Assembly (NCBI GenBank): GCA_011389755.1
Contig: JAABTR010000305.1
Location: forward strand, 1-9,674
Length of the DNA: 9,674 bases
Source of the DNA: Deltaproteobacteria bacterium
GTDB taxonomy: Bacteria > Myxococcota_A > Polyangia > JAAYKL01
Direction of reading: 5' to 3'
Shown here: piece by piece, positions 1 to 6,202 of the stretch
Position numbering within the stretch: position 1 is the first letter of the stretch
How the letters are laid out: each line of letters opens with the position of its first letter
The notes under the pieces: generated by a model
Databases searched by the model: none
Told to the model about the DNA's origin: nothing
The model's input: only the letters and a program-made list of their open reading frames with translations
Translations under genes and position numbers: made by a program

Positions 1-650
1 CTCAGCTTGGCGGCCACCCCTTCCACGTTTTTACGCAGCGACGGCCAGGCCCCCACATTCATCAGCGGCGGGACGTATTCGTCGTCCAAGACAGCGCCTT
101 CCATGTTGGGAGCCGGCTTGATCCGCGCCAGGGGCAAAAGCTGAAAACCCTGCGCGTCTTCCCCTTCGAAGAGCAATCGGCCCCGAATGCGCCTCACCTG
201 GATGGTGCGCTCCGAGATCCCGGTGTTCTCATCGGTCAGATCGATGTCGTGGGCTCGAAAGCGAAAACGCGCCCCCTCTCCGTCCCGCTTATCGTCCAGG
301 AGATTCGGACCGTCGCGCTCGTAGTCGGGGATGCCCAGGTACACCTTGACCCGCTGCTGGGGATCGGTCATCACGCCTTCGAAGGAGCGGGAGGGGACCT
401 CGATGTTCCCCGGGAAATACAAAATATCCCTCGAGGGGGCCACCGCCCGAAGGCTGTGAACGGTGAACTGATAAGACGACAAAAGGTTGGTATCGATCTC
501 GATCTGCTCGAGCCCCCATGGGAAAGGCGGCGCCGCGTTCATCAGCATCTTGTCGACGCCGTCGCGGTAGTTGTCGGCCTGCTGCATGTGCTGGGGAGCC
601 AGAAACATCCCCTCTTTCCACAAAGGACTGCCAAGAAGACGTGCTGTCAT
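1..650 (-). CDS. tssK: Type VI secretion baseplate subunit TssK (N-terminal 216 residues, 3' end outside window)
   Basis: TssK is a cytoplasmic trimeric protein of the T6SS baseplate that connects the TssE/F/G wedge to the TssL/TssM membrane complex. Read on the minus strand from the ATG at 648-650, the product begins MTARLLGSPLWKEGMFLAPQ and continues HMQQADNYRD. This matches the hallmark TssK N-terminus (W-x-EGMFL-x-PQH-x-QQ). Further on, the fragment has LYFPGNIEVPSRSFEG, RVKVYLGIPDYER and RGRLLFEGED, as expected for the N-terminal shell domain. The family is usually about 440 residues, so roughly half is present; the frame is open to base 1 with no stop. A GAGG ribosome-binding site lies at 656-659, five bases before the ATG. 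It is the last visible gene of a minus-strand cluster, 61 nt after the upstream gene. The rest of the T6SS cluster presumably continues to the left of the window. Confidence 0.9.
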   Translation of the reverse strand, partial: MTARLLGSPLWKEGMFLAPQHMQQADNYRDGVDKMLMNAAPPFPWGLEQIEIDTNLLSSYQFTVHSLRAVAPSRDILYFPGNIEVPSRSFEGVMTDPQQRVKVYLGIPDYERDGPNLLDDKRDGEGARFRFRAHDIDLTDENTGISERTIQVRRIRGRLLFEGEDAQGFQLLPLARIKPAPNMEGAVLDDEYVPPLMNVGAWPSLRKNVEGVAAKL

Positions 651-711
651 TCGAACCTCGATCCCATCTTTATGCACTTTCGTGTGCTGCGCCCCCAACA
701 ATCGCCCCCTT

Positions 712-1374
712 TCAGGGCATTGACAAGGGCATTTCCCTGCAAGTACTTCGCAAACCCCATCTCCTCAGCTGCTCGGCAAAAAGACAGTGGACGCGCAGAT
801 CGTTTTCCATGTTCGGCGCGTCGCGGCTCTCCTCTTCCACGACGAACCAGCGCCCCGATTCACTTCGCGACAGTTTCATGCGGTAGTGCATCGCGTAAAC
901 CGCGCTCAGGTAACTGTTTTTGTTTCCACGGGCGGGGACCAGCCGATCCCACAGCTGAAAGGGCCACAGCTTTTCCAGCTGGACGCCCTCGTCCTGCCTT
1001 GTCCAGACGATGAGCTTCTTGCCTTCGGCCACCGCGGTGAGCGAGTTGACCAGGTGGACGTAGTCCACGCGGTAGAAGACCAAAAAAGTCTTGTACTCGG
1101 CCATCAACCAAAAGTTGCGGCCCACAGCCGGGGAGCCTCCATGCCACTTGGGAAACAGCTCGTCGAGGACCTCGAAATGCGGCACCTTGTGGGGATCCTT
1201 TTTGCCGAAGGAATACGCGCCGGAGAGCCTTTCCTCTATCAAGGCGATGATCTCGTCGCGGGCCTGGGCCCTCGGATCATCGGCTCTGGCAGTCAAGGTC
1301 GCCGATAACGCAAGGACCGCGAACCCAACCGGCAGCTTCGCTCTCCCCGCTATCGCTTTTAAAAAGACTGTCAT
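712..1374 (-). CDS. Unrecognised exported protein upstream of tssK
   Basis: I do not recognise this 220-residue protein. It starts with a good Sec signal peptide: basic n-region (K6, R11, K13), hydrophobic stretch LPVGFAVLALSATL, and an A-R-A cleavage site near residue 30 followed by DD. The mature part is rich in aromatics (FWLMAEYKTFLVFYRVDYVH, WPFQLWDRL, RWFVVEEE) and has only two cysteines, C197 and C212, near the C-terminus, which could form a disulfide in the periplasm. It has no lipobox and no later membrane helix. I chose the ATG at 1372-1374; an in-frame TTG 33 nt upstream (1405-1407) would place an odd extension before the signal peptide. It sits 63 nt after the TPR-PEGA gene and 61 nt before tssK on the same strand, so it is probably cotranscribed with them. 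A periplasmic accessory role for the T6SS is possible but unproven. Confidence 0.8.
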   Translation of the reverse strand: MTVFLKAIAGRAKLPVGFAVLALSATLTARADDPRAQARDEIIALIEERLSGAYSFGKKDPHKVPHFEVLDELFPKWHGGSPAVGRNFWLMAEYKTFLVFYRVDYVHLVNSLTAVAEGKKLIVWTRQDEGVQLEKLWPFQLWDRLVPARGNKNSYLSAVYAMHYRMKLSRSESGRWFVVEEESRDAPNMENDLRVHCLFAEQLRRWGLRSTCREMPLSMP

Positions 1375-1437
1375 AAAGCAGCTTCGACTCTTTTGTCGCC
1401 CAACCAAGACTCGATCATCGCAAAGAAGCCCATTGCA

Positions 1438-2433
1438 TCAGAAGCTGCCCGAGACCGCCGCGCCGATCCCGGCCGGAGACACCACAGGAGCGACGCGAAC
1501 CATTTTGTAATCCTCCTCGTCTTGTGTGCCCTCTGCGAAAAACAAAATGGTGCCCAGCATCAAGGTCGTCGCCGACGCGGCGATGAGGACGTTCGTGGCC
1601 GTCCCGAGGTTTTTTGTGCTGTCCACCTTGTCCCTATAAGAAGCGCCGCAGGTGTTGTCCGGGCAGCGCTCCTTAAGCCAATTGGTATTTCTCACGTTGA
1701 TACCGCCCGTGACGATGGCGGCAATCCCAGCGGCGCCGCCCACGCCGTAGGCCACCCAGGTCCAGATGCGTCTCTTCTCGGGTTCCTTGTGGGACGAGGC
1801 CTCATCTTGCGCGAATTTGTTATCGGTGCCCCCGATCTGAGCATCTGCTTCGATGGCTCGGACCAACGTGAAGCTCACCGCGAGGGGCTGCTCACCGCCC
1901 GGCTCGAGGATCACCGTGCGCGTCTCATCTTGATAGAGCTTGGCAAAAACCTGGATTTGATGCTCTCCGGGGCCCACGAGCAGAGGCTCTTCGAGGGGAC
2001 TCTCACCCCGGGGCTCACCGTCGACCTGGATGGTCGCGCCGTCGACGTTGACGTGAATCGCGAGCTTGACCGCGCTTTTCTCGAGCTTTAGCTCGAGCTT
2101 GGCGATCTCCTTTTGCCATCCTTTGTCGAGCTCCTGATAAAACTCTATCTTCAGCTTGTTGATGGTCTCGAGCGCTTCTTGGTAGCGCTGCAAGGCGAGA
2201 TAACAGTTGGCCAGGTTGAAGTAGCCGTTTTTCGTGGGGTACAAGGCGACCGAGGACTCGAACTCCTTGGCCGCCGAGCCGTAGCTCTCGGTGTCCAAAA
2301 GCATGAGCCCCGCTTGAAAGTGCTTCTTGGCGCGCTCCTTGTCCGCGTCGTCGTCGCAGCGCGCGGGACGCGCGGCGCACAGGGCACCTAAAAGCAAAAT
2401 AGCGCTGCTGACTAACAAAAGTTGGCGACTCAT
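1438..2433 (-). CDS. Exported TPR and PEGA domain protein with two C-terminal membrane helices
   Basis: 331 residues from the ATG at 2431-2433. An N-terminal signal peptide (about 1-21, core LLLVSSAILLLGALCA) precedes two TPR-like helical repeats at about 30-100, including GLMLLDTESYGSAAKEFESS and YFNLANCYLALQRYQEALET. A PEGA-type beta domain follows at about 121-190, with VNVDGATIQVDGEPRGESPL and GEHQIQVFAKLY; PEGA domains are small surface beta-structures named for a P-E-G-A motif. Two hydrophobic segments lie at about 223-246 and 279-300, with a short loop between them carrying C257 and C262. The C-terminus ends VAPVVSPAGIGAAVSGSF. From memory, this TPR-PEGA/two-helix/CxxxxC architecture recurs in many paralogues of myxobacteria, where the function is unknown; a protein-interaction or envelope-anchoring role is likely. 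It lies 71 nt downstream of the kinase, which also carries a PEGA-like domain, so the two may act together at the envelope. Confidence 0.85.
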   Translation of the reverse strand: MSRQLLLVSSAILLLGALCAARPARCDDDADKERAKKHFQAGLMLLDTESYGSAAKEFESSVALYPTKNGYFNLANCYLALQRYQEALETINKLKIEFYQELDKGWQKEIAKLELKLEKSAVKLAIHVNVDGATIQVDGEPRGESPLEEPLLVGPGEHQIQVFAKLYQDETRTVILEPGGEQPLAVSFTLVRAIEADAQIGGTDNKFAQDEASSHKEPEKRRIWTWVAYGVGGAAGIAAIVTGGINVRNTNWLKERCPDNTCGASYRDKVDSTKNLGTATNVLIAASATTLMLGTILFFAEGTQDEEDYKMVRVAPVVSPAGIGAAVSGSF

Positions 2434-2437
2434 AACA

Positions 2438-2443
2438 TCCCTC
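2438..2443 (-). promoter_or_regulatory. Ribosome-binding site that decides the start of the TPR-PEGA gene
   Basis: On the minus strand the sequence GTGAGGGATGTTATG contains GAGGGA four bases before the ATG at 2431-2433. An in-frame GTG (2443-2445) overlaps this site and so cannot use it. The ATG is therefore the better start, giving a signal peptide that begins MSRQLLLVSS. Confidence 0.65.
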
Positions 2444-2504
2444 ACAAAGGCATTCGCCGCTTTGACCGCGGCTCGAAGGTCAGATGACGAAAGTTGACAA
2501 CGCT

Positions 2505-4133
2505 CTATTCGAACTCGCTGCCAAACTTGGTCCCCTTTTTTCCCTTCATAAATTTAGGCCTATCCTGCCGCGGTTTCTTTTTTTTCTTCACGGGCTCGGC
2601 TTTGCGATCATCGCCCCCAGCCTGTGGCGCCGAAACCGCGTCTTCGCCTTCGAAGGCCTCTTCGCCACCATCTGAGGCCGAGTCCTCTTGGCCCGCGGGA
2701 GACTCCTGACTCATCTCGACCCGAACGACCTGATCCTCCACGGGCACCAGCGAGGTGATGAAGTCCTCGTATCCGGCCGCCTCGACCTTGAGCGGAACGA
2801 TGACCTCCTTGAGCGTCACCCGGAAAGGGTTCATCGGGACCCGCGCGCCGTCATAATAAATCACCGCGCCCAGCGGCAGTCCCTGGACCTCGATCTGCAC
2901 CTCGGAGGCCTGCTGCTGCGACGGCTCACCTGCCTGGAGATCTGCGGCCGCCATCGCGGCGGAATTTTGGGATTGGGCGGCTGCGGCCCCAGACGCCGGA
3001 GCCTGCGGCGCTGTCTTCGCGACGGGCTGCTCCCCCCCGGTCGAAAACACCAGCACCAAAAGCAAGCCGACCAGCGCCGCCCCGACGCCGACGCCGGCCT
3101 TTCCGAGCGGGGTGGACCACACCTTCTGCCACAGCGCCGAGGCCGAACCGCCGCGCCTGTTCTGGGTCGAAGCCGGCGCAGCGACGTCGCCCCCGTCCCA
3201 GGTGGCGTTCTCCCCTGCCACGGCGCCGCCGTGGGCGAAGAGCCGGGCTAGTCCCTCGCGGCGCACCCCGAAAGCGCCCAAGGCGCGCAGCTGCTCGAGC
3301 AGCTGGCTGACAGATTGGGGCCGCGCCGCGGGATCCTTGCGCAGGGCGGCCATGACCAAGCCGGCGGCTTCCTGGGGGAACCCGGGATAAACCGCCTTGG
3401 GATCCTTGGGCTCCTGGGTCATCTTGGCCATGATCTTTTCCTGGTACGTCTTGGCCGCGTAGGGGAGCTGCCCGGTGAGCAGCTCGTAGAGAATGACCCC
3501 GAGCGAGTAGATGTCCGTGCGCTTGTCCACGTCTTTGGCGCCGCGCACCTGCTCTGGAGAGATGTAGTCCGGTGTCCCCAGCATGACGCCGCCCACGGTG
3601 AGGCCCCCCGGCTCGAGGTTGTCGGTGAATTTCGACAGACCGAAGTCGAGCAGCTTTATGATGGGCGGCCCGTCCGGGCGGTTGACCAAAAAGATCTTCT
3701 TGGGTTGGATATCCCGGTGGATGACGCCCTTGGCGTGGATGGCCTGCACGGATTGGATGATCGGCTCCATGACGGCGCAGACGGCGGGCAGACCGATGGG
3801 CCCCACGCGCTGCATCATCTGCGAGAGGGTCTCACCTTCGAGAAATTCCATGACGAGGTAGGGATCGCCGCGCTCCGACAGACCGACATCTATGACCTTG
3901 ATGATGTTCTCGTGGACGATCTCGGCCGCCGCGCGCGCCTCTCGGAAAAAGCGCTTCACCGCGACCTCTCTGTCGGGAAGATCGCTGTGCAAAAACTTCA
4001 CCGCGACGAAGGTGCCGGCGGCTAAATGCTGTCCTCGATAGACTGCCCCCATCCCGCCTTTGCCGATGAGGCCGAGTATCTGGTACTGCTCATCGATGAC
4101 CGAACCCGTGTAATCGAAATCGTCATCCATCAT
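2505..4133 (-). CDS. Membrane-anchored Hanks-type Ser/Thr protein kinase with PEGA-like domain and degenerate catalytic loop
   Basis: 542 residues. The cytoplasmic kinase domain spans about 17-285: glycine loop GKGGMGAVY (24-32), VAVK with the ATP-binding K46, alpha-C glutamate E65 (FFREAR), catalytic loop HRDIQPKKIF (139-148), DFG (163-165), GTPDYISPEQ (186-195) and TDIYSLGVILYELLTG (206-221). The catalytic D141 is present, but the usual HRDxKPxN reads HRDIQPKK. The loop lysine is Q143 and the metal-binding asparagine is K146. A single membrane helix (about 346-363) separates the kinase from an exported part with a PEGA-like domain (about 411-474), an acidic stretch (about 477-505) and a basic tail containing KKKKK. 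Such kinases normally phosphorylate Ser/Thr in partner proteins, often creating sites for FHA domains. It is the first gene of the minus-strand unit leading to tssK, and an FHA protein gene is divergent to it. A role like PpkA in T6SS activation is inferred. MM at the start leaves a one-codon uncertainty. Confidence 0.93.
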   Translation of the reverse strand: MMDDDFDYTGSVIDEQYQILGLIGKGGMGAVYRGQHLAAGTFVAVKFLHSDLPDREVAVKRFFREARAAAEIVHENIIKVIDVGLSERGDPYLVMEFLEGETLSQMMQRVGPIGLPAVCAVMEPIIQSVQAIHAKGVIHRDIQPKKIFLVNRPDGPPIIKLLDFGLSKFTDNLEPGGLTVGGVMLGTPDYISPEQVRGAKDVDKRTDIYSLGVILYELLTGQLPYAAKTYQEKIMAKMTQEPKDPKAVYPGFPQEAAGLVMAALRKDPAARPQSVSQLLEQLRALGAFGVRREGLARLFAHGGAVAGENATWDGGDVAAPASTQNRRGGSASALWQKVWSTPLGKAGVGVGAALVGLLLVLVFSTGGEQPVAKTAPQAPASGAAAAQSQNSAAMAAADLQAGEPSQQQASEVQIEVQGLPLGAVIYYDGARVPMNPFRVTLKEVIVPLKVEAAGYEDFITSLVPVEDQVVRVEMSQESPAGQEDSASDGGEEAFEGEDAVSAPQAGGDDRKAEPVKKKKKPRQDRPKFMKGKKGTKFGSEFE

Positions 4134-4415
4134 GAATCCAAGTTCCGTTGACTGTTTCCAAAACTAAAGCCTTACGAATCACACCGAATCTCGGTTACTG
4201 CTCAGTTTTATCAACACGAGAAACATCCTGACCGGGAACCAGGGCAAGCCTTCGATTTCCACACTTTCTATATTTCCGTCGCCGACACGCCCCTGTGCAC
4301 GCGTAATGTGCTGTAATTAAAAAAGAAAACCCTCAAAGACACAGGAAAGATACACGAACAACCTCTACTTGTCGAGATTAAAAAGGGGAATACCCGAGGC
4401 CGCAGCGAGGCGTCT

Positions 4416-4445
4416 AAGACAAACAATATTGTTTGTTTTTATAAA
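4416..4445 (+). promoter_or_regulatory. Candidate promoter of the FHA gene with palindromic operator in the spacer
   Basis: AAGACA (4416-4421, four of six matches to TTGACA) and TATAAA (4440-4445, five of six to TATAAT) are 18 bases apart. Nearly the whole spacer is occupied by the perfect 18-bp palindrome ACAAACAATATTGTTTGT (4419-4436). A dimeric regulator bound there would block or remodel the promoter. Transcription would start near 4452, leaving a leader of about 120 nt. The hexamer match is weak on the -35 side; the palindrome itself is certain, its function is inference. Confidence 0.4.
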
Positions 4446-4551
4446 GTTACACACAAAAACGGCGCCGCCTCGGCGGGATCTCGGACCAAAGTCCTCGTTT
4501 TTTCCTCGGGATCGAAGCGTCCTCGTACTAGAATGACGCCTTACTCGCGAC

Positions 4552-4560
4552 AGGAGGAGG
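4552..4560 (+). promoter_or_regulatory. Ribosome-binding site of the FHA gene
   Basis: AGGAGGAGG ends ten bases before the ATG at 4571 and contains a full AGGAGG. The following codons encode the first zinc-ribbon cysteine pair (MICPTC), so this start is firm. Confidence 0.75.
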
Positions 4561-4570
4561 CAAGCCAGCG

Positions 4571-6073
4571 ATGATCTGTCCGACGTGCGGTGATAGGAAT
4601 TCCAAAAATTTCTTGTTTTGCACGAACTGCGGAACCGAGCTCGTCCCGCCCGACGCCGATGTGATGTCTCCCCCGCACCGGCCCGCGCCCGCCTTCGAGG
4701 CGCCCGGTTCGATCACCGGGCACGGCGGTTCGCCCTCGCCGCAGAGCCCAGTCGATGTGGCGCCGCCTCCGGGCCCCTTGCCCGAACGCGGCGCTCACGC
4801 CGAGCCCTTTCAGCACGCGGCGAGCGCCCCCTTCCCCGGAGACCTCCCCGAAGAGGCCGGCGATGATTTCCCCCTGCCGAGCGCACCGGCTCCGGCGCCG
4901 TTCCCGGATGACATCCCAGGCGAAGAAGTGGTCACCCCCTCACCCGCGGGGGAAAGCACCCCTGTGGCGCCTTTTCCAGATGAGCTCCCCGAAGAGGCCA
5001 GCGATGATTTCCCCCTGCCGAGCGCACCGGCTCCAGCGCCGTTTCCAGGTGACATCCCAGGCGAAGAGGAGGTCGCCCCCTCACCCGCGGCGGGCAACAC
5101 CCTTCCAGCCCCGTTTCCAGGTGACATCGCCCAGCAGCAGGCCGACACCGCCAAGCTGCCGAGGCTAGAAGCGGAGGGGGCTCGAGGCGCTTCGCAGCCC
5201 CAAGCGCCTCCGACCGCGCGAAGCGGATCCTCGACGATCCCGATGCCGAACCTCGACGCCATCGCGGCCGCACCTTCTTTTGAGGCCGGCGTCTCCACGT
5301 CGCGCAAAGCCACATCCGTGGTTCCTCCCATGGCGAGGCCGTTCGTCCCCAAGGCGCCCGTGGTGGCTGCGGCCCGAACCACCTGCGACATGTGCGGTGC
5401 GCGAATCGACGCCGGCCAGGCGCGCTGCGCGCAGTGCGGGATCGGCATCACGTCGTCCCGATCCGCCGGGGCCCAGCAAGAAGGAGCAGAGGCTCGGCTC
5501 GTCCACATCGAGAGCGACGGCAGAGCCGAGGGCGCCTACTCCATCGGCGGTGACGAGACGCTGTTCCACTGCGCGTCCGGGCAGCCGTGCGACAAAGGGG
5601 CCTACAGCCCGGATTTGACGGCCACCTTTAGACACCAAGCCGATTCGATCACCATCACGGCGCCGGCCTCCATGCCGGGCGTTTTCATGCGCATGACGCC
5701 CGAGCAGCCGATAAAATTGGAGCCGGGCGGTCACTTCAAGGTCGGCCAACAGCTCCTGACCTTCACTCCCAGCCCCACCGCGTCTGTGGCGTCGTGGGGG
5801 ACAATCTCGAACATCCGGGCAGGGAGAGTCGCGCAGACCCACGTGCTCACGGGTGACGGCGCGGTGCTCGGCCGGGAGCAAGCCGACTTCGTCTTTCCGG
5901 ACGACCCCTTCGCGTCCTCGGCTCACCTGCGCATCTACGCGCAAGACGCCGGGGTCTACATCGTCGATCTCGGCAGCACCAACGGGAGCTACGTAAAAAT
6001 AGAAGGAGCGCACCCCGTCGCCCCCGGCGCGGTGATGCTCATTGGCCCCCGGCTCTATCGACTCGACGCCTAG
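4571..6073 (+). CDS. Zinc-ribbon / Pro-rich repeat / tandem FHA domain protein
   Basis: 500 residues, no signal peptide or membrane helix, so cytoplasmic. An N-terminal zinc ribbon has C3, C6, C17 and C20 (CPTC...CTNC). A Pro/Ala/Glu-rich linker (about 26-250) contains a 47-residue unit repeated twice from residue 86. A second zinc ribbon has C272, C275, C286 and C289. Residues about 308-398 look like an FHA fold that has lost its signature (starts LVHIESDG, ends VGQQLLTF). The last 75 residues form a canonical FHA domain: G434-R435, S449-x-x-H452, and the N471-G472 pair in DLGSTNGSY. FHA domains bind phosphothreonine peptides, so the natural partner is the divergently encoded Ser/Thr kinase or its targets. 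In T6SS of Pseudomonas type, an FHA protein phosphorylated by PpkA promotes assembly; a similar scaffold role here is inference. This protein lacks the usual Fha1 layout (N-terminal FHA), so it is not called by that name. Confidence 0.9.
   Translation: MICPTCGDRNSKNFLFCTNCGTELVPPDADVMSPPHRPAPAFEAPGSITGHGGSPSPQSPVDVAPPPGPLPERGAHAEPFQHAASAPFPGDLPEEAGDDFPLPSAPAPAPFPDDIPGEEVVTPSPAGESTPVAPFPDELPEEASDDFPLPSAPAPAPFPGDIPGEEEVAPSPAAGNTLPAPFPGDIAQQQADTAKLPRLEAEGARGASQPQAPPTARSGSSTIPMPNLDAIAAAPSFEAGVSTSRKATSVVPPMARPFVPKAPVVAAARTTCDMCGARIDAGQARCAQCGIGITSSRSAGAQQEGAEARLVHIESDGRAEGAYSIGGDETLFHCASGQPCDKGAYSPDLTATFRHQADSITITAPASMPGVFMRMTPEQPIKLEPGGHFKVGQQLLTFTPSPTASVASWGTISNIRAGRVAQTHVLTGDGAVLGREQADFVFPDDPFASSAHLRIYAQDAGVYIVDLGSTNGSYVKIEGAHPVAPGAVMLIGPRLYRLDA
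4826..5128 (+). repeat. Two tandem 141-bp in-frame repeats plus a partial third copy
   Basis: Units at 4826-4966 and 4967-5107 are each exactly 47 codons and nearly identical over long runs; for example GATGATTTCCCCCTGCCGAG occurs in both. A truncated third copy (about 5108-5128) encodes APFPGDI. Each unit encodes APFP...LPEEA.DDFPLPSAPAP followed by APFP.DIPGEE, so each is itself built from two APFP half-repeats. The repeat is acidic and proline-rich, and probably acts as a flexible spacer between the two zinc ribbons. The high identity suggests recent duplication, and copy number may vary between strains. Confidence 0.9.
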
Positions 6074-6202
6074 GGCTTATCGGGAAAAAACGACATCTCA
6101 TGGGATTTTGCGTCTTGGAAAAATCGTGCAAATTCTTCTCTCGAAGTGCTATGAAATCTCTCTTTCGAAGATAAGCATTTGTTTTTGTTTGGAGGATCGT
6201 CA
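6074..6202. other. Intergenic leader of the beta-barrel gene
   Basis: 129 nt of AT-richer sequence follow the FHA gene. No stem-loop plus T-run terminator and no good -35/-10 pair were found. Repeated CTCGAAG/TTCGAAG words (around 6140 and 6164) are present but too short to interpret. Confidence 0.4.
6191..6197 (+). promoter_or_regulatory. Ribosome-binding site that decides the start of the beta-barrel gene
   Basis: GGAGGAT lies five bases before the ATG at 6203. An earlier in-frame ATG at 6179 would place this site inside the coding region and would add MFLFGGSS before an otherwise normal signal peptide. The ATG at 6203 is therefore preferred. Confidence 0.75.

Larger units (their letters stand above)
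4134..4570. other. Divergent intergenic region between kinase operon and FHA gene
   Basis: This 437-nt stretch has no convincing reading frame on either strand. It separates two divergent genes and must contain the promoters of both. It is clearly more AT-rich than the flanking genes, most of all at 4305-4460, with several A-runs (4317-4324, 4380-4384). It holds an 18-bp perfect palindrome (4419-4436) and a TATAAA hexamer (4440-4445). Three copies of TCCTCG (4492-4497, 4503-4508, 4520-4525) lie in the leader of the FHA gene. I could not identify a confident promoter for the kinase direction; a TTGATA exists on the minus strand near 4211-4216 but lacks a good partner -10. No tRNA or recognised small RNA was seen. 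Confidence 0.6.

Noticed and set aside
289..621. Minus-strand 110-codon frame inside tssK
   Set aside because: Arg-rich out-of-frame translation; the overlapping frame gives the clear TssK N-terminus.
787..2091. Plus-strand frames opposite the exported and TPR-PEGA genes (787-1308, 1393-2091)
   Set aside because: No recognisable domain or ribosome-binding site; the minus-strand products have signal peptides and TPR/PEGA patterns.
2456..2472. Hairpin GCCGC-7 nt-GCGGC between the kinase and TPR-PEGA genes
   Set aside because: Five base pairs only, no T-run on either side, so it is not a credible terminator.
3315..4025. Long plus-strand frame opposite the kinase
   Set aside because: It mirrors the kinase codons; the minus strand encodes unmistakable kinase motifs over the same bases.
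4810..6013. Long open frames antisense to the FHA gene (4810-5508 and 5165-6013, minus)
   Set aside because: Low-complexity or Arg/Gly-rich translations caused by GC-rich codons of the real gene; no ribosome-binding site or domain.
6115..6130. Possible sigma-54 promoter (GG at 6117-6118, GC at 6128-6129) before the beta-barrel gene
   Set aside because: The GG-to-GC distance is 11 rather than 12 and the CAC of the -24 element is missing.
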